Origin: Paradevosia sp036499825
GTDB taxonomy: Bacteria; Pseudomonadota; Alphaproteobacteria; Rhizobiales; Devosiaceae
Length of the DNA stretch: 64,000 nucleotides
NCBI GenBank assembly: GCA_036499825.1
Contig: DASYCZ010000026.1
Location: forward strand, 372,001 to 436,000
Reading direction: 5' to 3'
Positions 52,939 to 61,525 of the stretch are shown one piece after another (the first letter of the stretch is position 1; each line of letters starts with the position of its first letter). The notes under the pieces are model-generated. The model searched no databases. It saw nothing but the letters and a program-made list of their open reading frames with translations, and was not told the DNA's origin. Position numbers and translations under genes: made by a program.

Positions 52939-54058
52939 ACCAGCCCTTGAACTTCGAGCCGCGAGCCAATTCTGCAAACAGCGCCTCATAGGCGGCGCGA
53001 TCGACAGGCAATTGCACTTCGCGGCCGGTATGTCCCGACAGGATCAACGCATTGGCCAGCTCCAGCGAGGGGAGCGCCGAAGAGATCGAGGCGACCAGCG
53101 GAGCGCCGTTGCGGATCGCGTCGTAGAGGTTGCGATAGATATCGGGGTGCAGGCCGTCGCCCGGCTCCAGCGTTACCGGCAGCTCTTCGGGGATGATGTG
53201 CGGCATCTTCTGGGATGAATGGGCGATCACCTCGCGGAAATCCTCCGCCATGCGCTTGAAGGTCAACTGGCCATCGATCAGGGTGACCGAGCCGCGCGTG
53301 CCGGCAATCTCCCAGCGTTCGGCGCGGCCGGCTTCGGCGGTGGTGATGTGCAGGAACCCGGTGGCTCCGCCGGGCCAGCGCAGCACCGCATGCACGGTGT
53401 CTTCGGTTTCCATGGTCTGCAGGGTCGTGGGCGTATAGGCAAAGACGCTTTGCGGCAGGCCGAGCAGATGGCAGGTGAGGTCGAGCTGATGCGGTGCCTG
53501 GTTCATGATCACGCCGCCGCCTTCACCCACCCAGGTGCCGCGCCAGGTGCCGCTATCGTAATAGGTCTTGGTGCGTGGCCAGGTCATGGTGATTTCGAAG
53601 GCCTGCACCCGGCCCAGCTGCTCCTCCGCCAGCAGTCGGGCGATGGTCCGCATGTCGCCGCGGCAGCGCTGCTGGAAGTTGATCGCGGCCAGCCGGCCGT
53701 TCCGCCGCGCTGCCTCGATCACGGCATCGGCCTCTGAAACGCGCAGCGCCACCGGCTTTTCGATCAGCACGTGACAGCCCGCGTTCAGCGCATCGATGGC
53801 GATGGGAGCGTGGAACGGGTGCGGCGTGGTGATCACCACGACTTCGGGCTGTACCGCCTTCAGCATCTCCTTGTGATCGGTAAAGAACGGCACGCCCAGC
53901 GCTTCGGCTAGAGGGCGCCCGCGGGCAGGGTCGACGTCGCTGCCGCCGACCAGTTCGAACTCCGGCAGTTCGGCGCCTTTCCGGTGCTCGCCAAAGATGC
54001 TGGCACCGATGCCGACCACGGCATGGCGCACGGGCGTGAGGTTCTTGCGGTCGTTCAT
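52937..54058 (-). CDS. Gfo/Idh/MocA family oxidoreductase
   Basis: A 373-aa NAD(P)-dependent sugar or cyclitol dehydrogenase. The nucleotide-binding motif is VGIGASIFG, the catalytic lysine is in IEKPVAL, and GGVIMNQAPHQLDL is the family H-containing motif. The ATG at 54058 is preferred to a TTG at 54118. It lies downstream of the idonate dehydrogenase-like gene on the same strand with a 127-nt gap holding a CpG-centred palindrome, so it may have its own promoter. Confidence 0.9.
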   Translation of the reverse strand: MNDRKNLTPVRHAVVGIGASIFGEHRKGAELPEFELVGGSDVDPARGRPLAEALGVPFFTDHKEMLKAVQPEVVVITTPHPFHAPIAIDALNAGCHVLIEKPVALRVSEADAVIEAARRNGRLAAINFQQRCRGDMRTIARLLAEEQLGRVQAFEITMTWPRTKTYYDSGTWRGTWVGEGGGVIMNQAPHQLDLTCHLLGLPQSVFAYTPTTLQTMETEDTVHAVLRWPGGATGFLHITTAEAGRAERWEIAGTRGSVTLIDGQLTFKRMAEDFREVIAHSSQKMPHIIPEELPVTLEPGDGLHPDIYRNLYDAIRNGAPLVASISSALPSLELANALILSGHTGREVQLPVDRAAYEALFAELARGSKFKGW

Positions 54059-54127
54059 GGGGGGAGGTTCCGAAGCGAGGTTTTCGGGTACTAGAGCCAA
54101 GCGCGCCAGTGACGTCAACTGCTGTTG

Positions 54128-54137
54128 GTATCGATAC
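54128..54137. promoter_or_regulatory. CpG-centred palindrome, LacI-operator-like
   Basis: GTATCGATAC, with partly symmetric flanks (TTG and CAG), lies 70 nt before the Gfo/Idh start codon. The form is that of LacI family operators. No lacI gene is adjacent; the nearest is at 17157. Confidence 0.4.
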
Positions 54138-54185
54138 AGATTATTGATGTGGCCGGGGCTGATGTCGAATTGGACCCGTGCACTC

Positions 54186-55229
54186 TCAGCTTTGGCCGAA
54201 GGCTATCTGAACTTTCATGGCGGTGCTGCGGTCACTGGCGGCCTCGAAGGCCGCAACGGCTTTCTCGATCGGGAAAGTGGCGCTCAGCAGGGGCGTGACG
54301 TCGACCCGGCGCCGATTGATCAGGTCGACGGCAAGGCCGAATTCGGTGAGGAAGCGGAACGAGCCGCGGATCTCGATCTCCTTGGAGACCACCAAGTTCT
54401 GGGTGATCGGCGTCTCGGCGCCACCAAGGCCGATCTGCACCAGGACGCCACCCGGCCTTAGCACGGCGATGCCGCTGTTGATGGCGCGGGCATTGCCCGA
54501 GGCTTCGAACATGACATCGAAGCTGCCCTTGTGGGCGCCGTAAGCTTCAAAAGCAGCACCATCTTTGGCGACATTGATGGCGTGGTCTGCGCCCACGGCG
54601 CGGGCATAGGCGAGTGGCGGATCGACCACGTCGGTGGCGACGATCTCGCGGGCGCCATGCGCCCTGGCTGCGATGATGGCAAGGGCGCCGATGGGGCCAC
54701 TGCCGGTGACCAGGACGCGTTTGCCCAGGAGCGAGCCGGCGCGGTTGACGGCATGCAGCGTCACCGCCAGCGGCTCGGCAAAGGCGGCCGCGGCGAACGA
54801 GGTGCCCTCAGCCAGAAGGTGACATTGCGAGGCCTGGGCGACGACTGTCTCGGCGAATGCGCCGTCGACATGGGGCAGGCGCATGGCGCTGCCGTAAAAC
54901 CGCATGTCGAGACAATGGTTCTGCATGCCCCGCAAGCAATATTGGCAGGCATTGCACGGCAGCGACGGCGACACCGCGATGCGGTCACCGACGCCGAGCC
55001 CTGTCACGCCTTCGCCCACCGCCGTGATCGTGCCGGCAACCTCGTGGCCGAGGATCATCGGTTGCCTGACGCGGACCACGCCGAAACCGCCATGTTGATA
55101 ATAGTGCAGGTCCGAACCGCAAATACCACCGGTGTGAATGGCGACGGCCACCTGGCCAGGCCCTGCAGGAGCGACGGAGCGCTCCTCGATGCGCAAATCC
55201 CGGGCGGCGTGAATGACGACGGCTCTCAT
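54186..55229 (-). CDS. L-idonate 5-dehydrogenase-like zinc alcohol dehydrogenase
   Basis: A 347-aa medium-chain zinc dehydrogenase. Catalytic zinc ligands are Cys37 (GGICGSDLHYYQHG), His62 and Glu63 (GHE); structural zinc cysteines are 92, 95, 98 and 106 (PCNACQYCLRGMQNHC). The nucleotide motif is TGSGPIGALA. The DLHYYQHGGFG segment and length match IdnD, which oxidises L-idonate to 5-ketogluconate, though related polyol substrates are possible. The ATG at 55229 follows AAAGG. It is next to an AraC gene and a Gfo/Idh gene, a sugar-acid context. Confidence 0.88.
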   Translation of the reverse strand: MRAVVIHAARDLRIEERSVAPAGPGQVAVAIHTGGICGSDLHYYQHGGFGVVRVRQPMILGHEVAGTITAVGEGVTGLGVGDRIAVSPSLPCNACQYCLRGMQNHCLDMRFYGSAMRLPHVDGAFAETVVAQASQCHLLAEGTSFAAAAFAEPLAVTLHAVNRAGSLLGKRVLVTGSGPIGALAIIAARAHGAREIVATDVVDPPLAYARAVGADHAINVAKDGAAFEAYGAHKGSFDVMFEASGNARAINSGIAVLRPGGVLVQIGLGGAETPITQNLVVSKEIEIRGSFRFLTEFGLAVDLINRRRVDVTPLLSATFPIEKAVAAFEAASDRSTAMKVQIAFGQS

Positions 55230-55308
55230 GACAGGCCTTTCAGGCAGGACGGGCTGCAACGCCCTGACGCGCGCCCATCATGCATCCTTGGCTGCGTGGT
55301 GCCAATCC

Positions 55309-56292
55309 TCAGCCCGGCAGCCGGCTGAAGCGCTGGCGCCAGGCCGAGGGAGACATGCCGACCATCTTGCTGAACGCACGGCTGAAGCCTTCGACAGAGG
55401 CATAACCAACCTGGTCGGCTATGACGGCGATGCTCTCATGGCCGCCGCTGAGCAAGGCGGCGGCGCTCTGCATCCGCCATTTAGCCAGATATTGCATGGG
55501 GGGAATGCCGACGAGTTCAGCAAATCGCGCTGCCAGGGGCGAACGCGACAGGCCGACAAGACGCGCCAGCTCCTCGATGGTCCAATCCCGCTCCGGGGCG
55601 GCGTGCATCTCGGACAGGGCCTTGCCGACATGCGGGTCATTCAAGCCCGCGAGCCAACCCGCCCGCTCGGCGGGGAGGGTCTGGATGTGACGGCGCACGA
55701 CCTCGATGAACATGAGTTCGCTGAGCTTGGCGAGAACGCTGTCCGAGCCCGGTTGCCGGCAGGCGGATTCCGAGGCGGCAAGGCGGATGAACTGCGCCAG
55801 CCAGCCGGCGTCGTTGCCGCCGGGATCGGCCGCTTTGATGACAGGCGGCAGATTGTCGAGCAGCGGATTGAACGGCCGTGCGTCACAGGCGAGGAACCCG
55901 CAGACCAGTTTGGCTGCCACCGGGCCGCCCGCGCCGTAGTTGGCGACAAAGGGGAGCGGGCCGGCGGCGATGTTCTCGACGACGTGCGGATCGAAGGCGG
56001 AGGCGCGCATGCCGGGCATGCTGGACAGCACGTGCGGATCGCCATTGGTGAAGACAATCACCTCGCCGGCCTCCACAGTGACCGGTTCCCCGCCGATGGT
56101 GCTGGCGTAGCAGCGGCCCTCCGTCACCACGTGATACGAAATGAGGTGTTCGGCGCCAGCCAGCACCAGGGGAAGCACCGTCTCGCGAGACGGCTGCTCG
56201 GCGACCCACGGGGCCTTGGCGGTGACGTCGAAGAACACCGCCCCCGTCAGCCGGACCGTTTTCAGGACATCGGAAAGCGGATCGACACTCAT
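55309..56292 (-). CDS. AraC family transcriptional regulator (cupin sensor)
   Basis: A 327-aa regulator: N-terminal cupin-type domain (about 1-180; HVVTEGRCYA-like strands, EAGEVIVFTNGDPHVL) and C-terminal double helix-turn-helix (about 220-325; LVGLSRSPLAARFAELVG, then VGYASVEGFSRAFSKMVG). The ATG at 56292 has GGGAG 5 nt upstream; a GTG two codons earlier is also in frame. A 10-bp tandem repeat ATCGACACTC covers the start region. It is divergent from the methyltransferase gene and upstream of the idonate dehydrogenase-like gene. Confidence 0.9.
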   Translation of the reverse strand: MSVDPLSDVLKTVRLTGAVFFDVTAKAPWVAEQPSRETVLPLVLAGAEHLISYHVVTEGRCYASTIGGEPVTVEAGEVIVFTNGDPHVLSSMPGMRASAFDPHVVENIAAGPLPFVANYGAGGPVAAKLVCGFLACDARPFNPLLDNLPPVIKAADPGGNDAGWLAQFIRLAASESACRQPGSDSVLAKLSELMFIEVVRRHIQTLPAERAGWLAGLNDPHVGKALSEMHAAPERDWTIEELARLVGLSRSPLAARFAELVGIPPMQYLAKWRMQSAAALLSGGHESIAVIADQVGYASVEGFSRAFSKMVGMSPSAWRQRFSRLPG

Positions 56293-56459
56293 CGACACTC
56301 CCGGCTTGCATCATGGCCGGCGATCCCGAGGGGTCGCTCGCATCGGCAAAGGACGTTCAGTCAAGAATTGCGGTAGCTCGATCATTCAGCCGCAGGCCCG
56401 AATGGACTAGGACGCAGCATGCTCGCAATTCAGCGATCAATAATCGGGAAAGATATACC

Positions 56460-57290
56460 ATGAACGCTCATGCCACATCTACCCCCACTACAGACTTCGC
56501 CGCCGTGAAGGCGCGCCAGCAATCAGCCTGGAGTTCGGGAGACTACGCCATCGTCGGTACCACATTGCAGATCGTCGGCGAGATGCTCTGCGAGGCGGTA
56601 GACCTGAGGAGCGGTCAGCGCGTCCTCGATGTCGCCGCCGGTAACGGCAATGCCACGCTGGCGGCCGCCCGCCGCTTCGCGGACGTCGTATCGAGCGACT
56701 ATGTGGGGGCGCTGCTCGAACGCGGCCGCGCCCGTGCCGATGCGGAACGGCTGCGGGTGACGTTTGCCGAGGCCGATGCCGAGGCACTGCCTTTCGATGA
56801 CGGCAGCTTCGATGTCGTGCTCTCGACGTTCGGGGTCATGTTCACGCCCGATCATCAGCAGGCCGCCAACGAGTTGCTGCGGGTCTGCCGGCCGGGCGGC
56901 AAGATCGGCGTTGCCAGTTGGACGCCGGACGGCTTCATCGGCAAACTGTTCAAGACCATCGGCAAATATGTGCCACCGGCGGCGGGGCTGAAATCCCCCG
57001 CACTATGGGGCGATCGGGCGCACCTTGCGGAGCTGTTCGGCACCAAGGCGGTGATCACGGCCACCAACCGGAGCTTCGTTTTCCGCTACCGTTCACCGGA
57101 GCACTGGATCGAGACCTTCCGCAATTACTACGGCCCGGTGCTGAAGGCGTTTGCGGCGATCGACGCCGACCAGGGCAGGGCACTGGAGGCGGACCTTCAT
57201 GCCTTGCTGGATCAGCACAACGTCGCCCGCGACGGCACCTTGGTGGCGCCGAGCGACTATCTCGAAGCCGTCATCGTCAAGGCTGCCTAG
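56460..57290 (+). CDS. Class I SAM-dependent methyltransferase
   Basis: A 276-aa methyltransferase with motif I VLDVAAGNGNATLAAARR (about 58-75), an acidic GEADAEALPFDDGSFDVV-like motif and MFTPDHQQAANELLRVCRPGG, as in UbiE/COQ5-type enzymes. The substrate is unknown. The ATG at 56460 fits the family, with GGGAAAG upstream. It is divergent from the AraC gene, which may regulate it. Confidence 0.88.
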   Translation: MNAHATSTPTTDFAAVKARQQSAWSSGDYAIVGTTLQIVGEMLCEAVDLRSGQRVLDVAAGNGNATLAAARRFADVVSSDYVGALLERGRARADAERLRVTFAEADAEALPFDDGSFDVVLSTFGVMFTPDHQQAANELLRVCRPGGKIGVASWTPDGFIGKLFKTIGKYVPPAAGLKSPALWGDRAHLAELFGTKAVITATNRSFVFRYRSPEHWIETFRNYYGPVLKAFAAIDADQGRALEADLHALLDQHNVARDGTLVAPSDYLEAVIVKAA

Positions 57291-57298
57291 AGAGCGAC

Positions 57299-57332
57299 TT
57301 CCTGCCGCCCGGCTTTCGTCGGGCGGCGGGAA
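57299..57332 (+). terminator. Strong stem-loop after the methyltransferase gene
   Basis: A 13-bp stem (57299-57311 against 57320-57332, one T-G pair, 8-nt loop) begins 9 nt after the stop codon. No T-run follows, so it may be a processing or Rho-assisted site rather than a classical terminator. Confidence 0.55.
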
Positions 57333-57398
57333 GCAAGGTTGAGACTCCAACATTTGGCATGGCGGCTTTCGCCGGCCGATTATTTCGGGGCAATTTCC

Positions 57399-58103
57399 AT
57401 GGATCAGTTCAAAGGCCTGTCTCGCAACGTGCTGGTGACTGGCGCTCTGCAGGCGGCCTTGCGCGCCCAGGCGGGCCCGGACCTCACCTGGACCGATGCG
57501 GCGATCACGGCGTCGCTCTCGGCCACGCTGGCGGCAGCACCGGGTGAGGATATCTGGGTGTTCGCCTATGGATCGCTGCTGTGGAATCCGATTTTCCCGG
57601 TGGCGGCAAGGCGGCGCGCCCACATCCACGGGTACCATCGTTCCTTTTGTCTGAGGGCGCATCTCGGCCGTGGCACGCCGGCCCGGCCAGGACTGGTGCT
57701 GGGGCTCGACACTGGCGGTTCCTGCACCAGCCTGGTGCTCAAGATCGGCGGCACCAATGTCGCCGACGAGCTGCGCCTGTTGTGGCAGCGCGAAATGATC
57801 GGTGGGTTCTATGTGCCCAGATGGATCCGTGCGCGCTCCGCGGAAAGCGAGATCACAGTACTGGCCTTCGTGGCCGACCGGCAGAGCCCGCATTATGCGG
57901 GGCGCCTCACCGACGTGGAGGCCGCGACTGTCATCGCCGGGGCGTCGGGGCTGGTGGGCAGCAATTTCGATTATCTGCATCGCACTGAACGCGCGCTTTT
58001 CGACATCGGCATCGCCGATCGGAGGTTGATGGCGCTCCGGCAGCATTGCGAAGACCGGCGCCTGGAACAAGGACTTCCAGCTGAGCAGCCAATGGCTGCT
58101 TGA
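57399..58103 (+). CDS. Gamma-glutamylcyclotransferase (ChaC-like)
   Basis: A 234-aa ChaC-family enzyme expected to cleave glutathione to 5-oxoproline and Cys-Gly in the cytoplasm. VFAYGSLLWNP is the substrate-binding motif, and LRLLWQREMIGG-YVPRW and NFDYLHRTERALFDIGI are typical; the latter may carry the catalytic glutamate. The ATG at 57399 is preferred to an upstream non-ATG codon at 57339; GGGG lies 7 nt before it. No cation transport genes are adjacent. Confidence 0.9.
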   Translation: MDQFKGLSRNVLVTGALQAALRAQAGPDLTWTDAAITASLSATLAAAPGEDIWVFAYGSLLWNPIFPVAARRRAHIHGYHRSFCLRAHLGRGTPARPGLVLGLDTGGSCTSLVLKIGGTNVADELRLLWQREMIGGFYVPRWIRARSAESEITVLAFVADRQSPHYAGRLTDVEAATVIAGASGLVGSNFDYLHRTERALFDIGIADRRLMALRQHCEDRRLEQGLPAEQPMAA

Positions 58104-58351
58104 GGTGTTCTATCGGGATGAACAGTCCTTAGGACCTGTCATCCGTGCTTAGCATGTGTACTGTTTTGAGGTGAATATTGGATCGCTTCAAGTGCGCCGG
58201 CGCGGGTGAAAAAAGTCCCTGTAAATCGGAAAAATGTAGAGCTTGTTGAGGGAAAGCTTTGATGATAATTGAAACACTTCAATTTTCCTGTGACACTGGC
58301 TAGAACGGGCACGGGGCAAGGCGGCGTAGCGCTGCAGGGACGGAGGGTCTT
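58104..58351. other. Promoter region of the sugar-type ABC operon
   Basis: 248 nt, AT-rich from about 58200 to 58295, containing the palindrome at 58267-58284 and a GGACGGAGGG ribosome site just before the permease start. No gene or recognised sigma-54 element was found. Confidence 0.55.
58267..58284. promoter_or_regulatory. Perfect inverted repeat, probable operator
   Basis: AATTGAA and TTCAATT flank ACAC, a perfect 7-bp dyad 68 nt upstream of the first permease gene. It sits in the AT-rich promoter zone and is probably bound by the operon's regulator, which is not in the window. Confidence 0.5.
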
Positions 58352-59254
58352 ATGAGGTCTGCCTCAAGCCGCAGCTCGGCGAAGTTGATGGCTTCGCTGT
58401 TTCCGTACTGGCTGATTGCGCCGATCGGACTGCTGCTGCTTGCGGTGACGTTTTATCCCCTGGTCTACGCCGTGTGGCTTTCGCTTACGAACGCCAAGCT
58501 GCTCACCATCGCCAAGGCGCATTTCATCGGGCTTTCGAATTTCCTGGCGCTTCTGCACGACACGACATTTATCGACAGCCTCTGGCGCACGTTACGGTGG
58601 GACGTGTCTGTCGTTGGCCTGGAGCTGTTGATCGCGCTGCCGGTGGCGCTGTTCCTCAATCTTGAATTTCGCGGGCGCGGCTTCGTGCGTGCTGCCGTCA
58701 TCATTCCCTACATCGTGCCGCAAGCCGTCACCGGGCTGATGTGGGTCTATATGTTCGATGGTAATTTCGGCGTCTTCAACGACATCCTGCTGCGGCTCGG
58801 CATCATCGGCGAATTCGTGTCCTGGATGAGCGATCCCAATGGCAGTTTCGCCATCGTGGTTGCCGCGATGACCTGGTCGGGTATGCCGCTCATCACCATC
58901 ATTCTGCTCGCCGCCCTCCAGACCATTCCCAAGGATCTCTACGAAGCCGCGGGCATCGACGGCGCGACGGTCTGGCAGAAGTTCTGCCATATCACCATTC
59001 CGCACCTGGTTCCGACCATCCTCTTCATCATGCTGCTGCGTGTGATCTGGATGTCGAACAGCATCGACATGATCTTCGTAATGACGGGAGGCGGACCCGG
59101 CTTCGCCAACTATACGACCGCCGTCTACAGCTTCATCCAGACCGGACGTCTCGATATCGGCTATTCCTCCGCCATAGCGGTGTGTCTCGCGCTGATACTG
59201 ATGTTTATCTCGATCTTTTACGTGCGCCATCTCGTCAAACAGGTGCTGGAATGA
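58352..59254 (+). CDS. Carbohydrate ABC transporter permease (MalF/UgpA-type)
   Basis: A 300-aa inner-membrane permease with six segments and the EAA loop EAAGIDGATVWQKFCHITIP. MTGGGPGFANYTTAVYSF is typical of the first permease of sugar importers. Its stop overlaps the next permease start as ATGA. Confidence 0.93.
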   Translation: MRSASSRSSAKLMASLFPYWLIAPIGLLLLAVTFYPLVYAVWLSLTNAKLLTIAKAHFIGLSNFLALLHDTTFIDSLWRTLRWDVSVVGLELLIALPVALFLNLEFRGRGFVRAAVIIPYIVPQAVTGLMWVYMFDGNFGVFNDILLRLGIIGEFVSWMSDPNGSFAIVVAAMTWSGMPLITIILLAALQTIPKDLYEAAGIDGATVWQKFCHITIPHLVPTILFIMLLRVIWMSNSIDMIFVMTGGGPGFANYTTAVYSFIQTGRLDIGYSSAIAVCLALILMFISIFYVRHLVKQVLE

Positions 59255-60111
59255 GTGCGCCCAAGCACAAGGTGCTCGCCCGCGCGGCGATTGCGCTCGG
59301 CTCGATTGTCATCGTCGGTTTTTCATTGTCGCCGTTCGTCTGGATGCTCATAGCGTCCATTACGCCGGAAGCCGGTGCGCAGAACGGGGAGACCTGGACG
59401 AGCGTGCGAGCGGTCCAATACTGGCCGCAATCGCCGACGCTTTCCAACTACTGGGCGCTTTTCGATACGGTGCCGTTCCTTGCTTATTTTCGGAACAGCT
59501 TCATTGTTGCCGCCGGTACAATGGTGCTGGCGACGTCCGTCGCCAGTCTTGGCGCCTACGGCTTCGTACGCTTCCGGTTCCGCGCCCGCGCGCAGATCCT
59601 GTTTGCCATGTTGCTGGCCTATATGGTGCCAACCGTCGTGCTGCTCGTGCCATTGATGGTCATCTTTCGCACCTATGGGCTGATCAACACTTATCCGGGG
59701 CTGATCCTGGCGGAATCCACCATCGCGGCGCCGTTCGAGCTGTTGCTGATGATCAACTACTTCTCGTCGCTTCCTCGCGACCTGGAGGAAGCGGCGCTGG
59801 TCGATGGCTGCACGCTGGTCGGCGCCTTCGTACGGATCGTGCTGCCACTCGCCGCTCCAGGCCTCGTCGCGGGCGCCATGTTCGCGTTCATCAATACCTG
59901 GAACCACTTCCTCTACGCCTACCTGCTCACATCAAGCGACAGCACCAAGACATTGCCCGTCATCATGCGACTGTTCGCTCTGGGGGAGCCGGCCGTCTGG
60001 GGCACGAGCGCGGCCGGCGCCGTGCTCACGACGTTGCCAGTCGCTGCCTTGTTCCTGGTGTTCCAGCGCAAGTTCATCGGCGGTCTCGCCGCCGGAGCCG
60101 TCAAAGGCTGA
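59251..60111 (+). CDS. Carbohydrate ABC transporter permease (MalG/UgpE-type)
   Basis: A 286-aa inner-membrane permease with six segments and the EAA loop EEAALVDGCTLVGAFVRIVLP. The late AFINTWNHFLYAYLLT segment is typical of MalG-type subunits. The ATG at 59251 overlaps the first permease gene; 42 nt separate it from the binding-protein gene. Confidence 0.93.
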   Translation: MSAPKHKVLARAAIALGSIVIVGFSLSPFVWMLIASITPEAGAQNGETWTSVRAVQYWPQSPTLSNYWALFDTVPFLAYFRNSFIVAAGTMVLATSVASLGAYGFVRFRFRARAQILFAMLLAYMVPTVVLLVPLMVIFRTYGLINTYPGLILAESTIAAPFELLLMINYFSSLPRDLEEAALVDGCTLVGAFVRIVLPLAAPGLVAGAMFAFINTWNHFLYAYLLTSSDSTKTLPVIMRLFALGEPAVWGTSAAGAVLTTLPVAALFLVFQRKFIGGLAAGAVKG

Positions 60112-60153
60112 TCGAGTGGTCACCCAGCTCGCATCTCAAAGGGAGGAGATCCA

Positions 60154-61428
60154 ATGCAATCGAAACTGACCAGAAGAACGGTGCTCGGGCTGATGGCCGG
60201 GACGGTGGTGAGCGCCGTTGCGGCCAGCGCGGTGCGCGCCCAAAGCGCTCCGGCCGTTCGCAAGAAGACGGAGCTCAACTACTGGACATGGTCCGACAAT
60301 CCGGACCATCAGAAGCGCCTCCTGGCGGCGGTCGATGGTTTCAACAAAAGCCAGGACCTCATCAATGTAACGATCGACGCCACCTCTCGGACCGAGGAAC
60401 TTCGCCAGAAGGTCGCGGTAGCGTTCTCGGCCGGCGCCGCGCCCGACATTGCCGGCACCGTCCAGACGACCGTGCAGGACTGGTACAATTCGGAAATCCT
60501 GTCGCCGCTCGATGACTACTTCAGCAAGTGGGACGAGAAGGACGATTACTTCCCGAGCATCGTCAAGTCGATGCACGTGACCGACGATCAGCCAGCGCTG
60601 TATCTGCCGGTCGCCACGCTGCCCTATGTGCTCTACTACCGCGCCGACTGGTTCGACGAAGCCGGCATCAAGCCGCCTGCCACCTATGACGACTTCATTG
60701 CCGCCGCCAAGACCATCGCCCAAACTCCCGGTCGTATCGGTTATGCGCTGCGCGGCGCCGACTATTTCGGGACGCAGGTGATCGAGCCGATATGGGGAAG
60801 CGCAGGCGTCGATTTCGTCAAGGCCGATGGCACTGTCGACTTCGATTCCGATGCGGCCCGGGGTGTCACCGAGAAATGGGTCGGGATGTTCACCAAGGAC
60901 AAGTCGGTTCAGCCCTCAGCGGTGACGGATGGTTATCCCGAGCTCTTCTCGCTGATGGAAAGCGGCAAGGCTGGCATGTGGATCTATGGGGCACATGGGT
61001 TTCCACAGTTGAACAAGGCGCTCGGCGACAAGATCCAGGCGGTGCCCACGCCGACAGCCGGCGCCCGCAATTGCATGCTCAACAATCCGACGGGCAATTT
61101 CATCGTCAGTTCGTCGCAGAACAAGGACGCGGCCTGGGAGTTCATCCGCTATATGAGCTCAGGCGACGTCGCCATAACGCTCGGGCCAGAGCGGGGCTAT
61201 ATGCCGGTACGCGCATCGCTTGCCGAAAACCCTGTCGTTACCAATAACCGCGTCCTGGGGATCGTTCGCAAGAACGCGGACAATTGGTGGAACCCGCCAT
61301 TCCAGAGCGAAAACTGGGTCAACTATCAAAACAGCATTGCGCCGTACTGGCAGCAGGTCCTGCGCCAGGAAATCACGGTCGAGCAATATCAGGCGCGTGC
61401 AGCGGGTCTGCTTCGCGGAGAACGCTGA
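60154..61428 (+). CDS. Sugar-type ABC transporter substrate-binding protein
   Basis: A 424-aa periplasmic binding protein of the family 1 solute-binding class. The leader has a Tat-like motif (LTRRTVLGLMAG) and cleavage after VRAQ near residue 29; LNYWTWSDNPDHQ starts domain 1. GGGAGGAG precedes the ATG. In this operon it comes third, after both permeases, and a large perfect palindrome follows it. The ligand is unknown; the downstream amidohydrolase or lactonase suggests a sugar acid or its lactone. Confidence 0.92.
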   Translation: MQSKLTRRTVLGLMAGTVVSAVAASAVRAQSAPAVRKKTELNYWTWSDNPDHQKRLLAAVDGFNKSQDLINVTIDATSRTEELRQKVAVAFSAGAAPDIAGTVQTTVQDWYNSEILSPLDDYFSKWDEKDDYFPSIVKSMHVTDDQPALYLPVATLPYVLYYRADWFDEAGIKPPATYDDFIAAAKTIAQTPGRIGYALRGADYFGTQVIEPIWGSAGVDFVKADGTVDFDSDAARGVTEKWVGMFTKDKSVQPSAVTDGYPELFSLMESGKAGMWIYGAHGFPQLNKALGDKIQAVPTPTAGARNCMLNNPTGNFIVSSSQNKDAAWEFIRYMSSGDVAITLGPERGYMPVRASLAENPVVTNNRVLGIVRKNADNWWNPPFQSENWVNYQNSIAPYWQQVLRQEITVEQYQARAAGLLRGER

Positions 61429-61440
61429 GAGCCGATCATC

Positions 61441-61466
61441 AGCAGGCGGCAAGCTTGCCGCCTGCT
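61441..61466 (+). other. 26-bp perfect palindrome after the binding-protein gene
   Basis: The palindrome is perfect over 26 bp and centred at 61453/61454 (AAGCTT core). It begins 12 nt after the stop codon and has no T-tract. It is likely an mRNA-stabilising intercistronic hairpin that lets the binding-protein message outlast the rest of the transcript. Confidence 0.65.
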
Positions 61467-61525
61467 CGCATGCATGAATGCAGAGAACAGGCGTCGTTCT
61501 TAGCGGCGCTCTATGGGAGTGGTCT

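Noticed and set aside
58136..58142. Single CTGTCAT before the sugar-type ABC operon as a PHO box
   Set aside because: The heptamers expected 11 nt on either side are absent.
58300..58330. Sigma-54 promoter (GGGCACGGGGCAAG)
   Set aside because: The GC half lacks TTGC at the required spacing.
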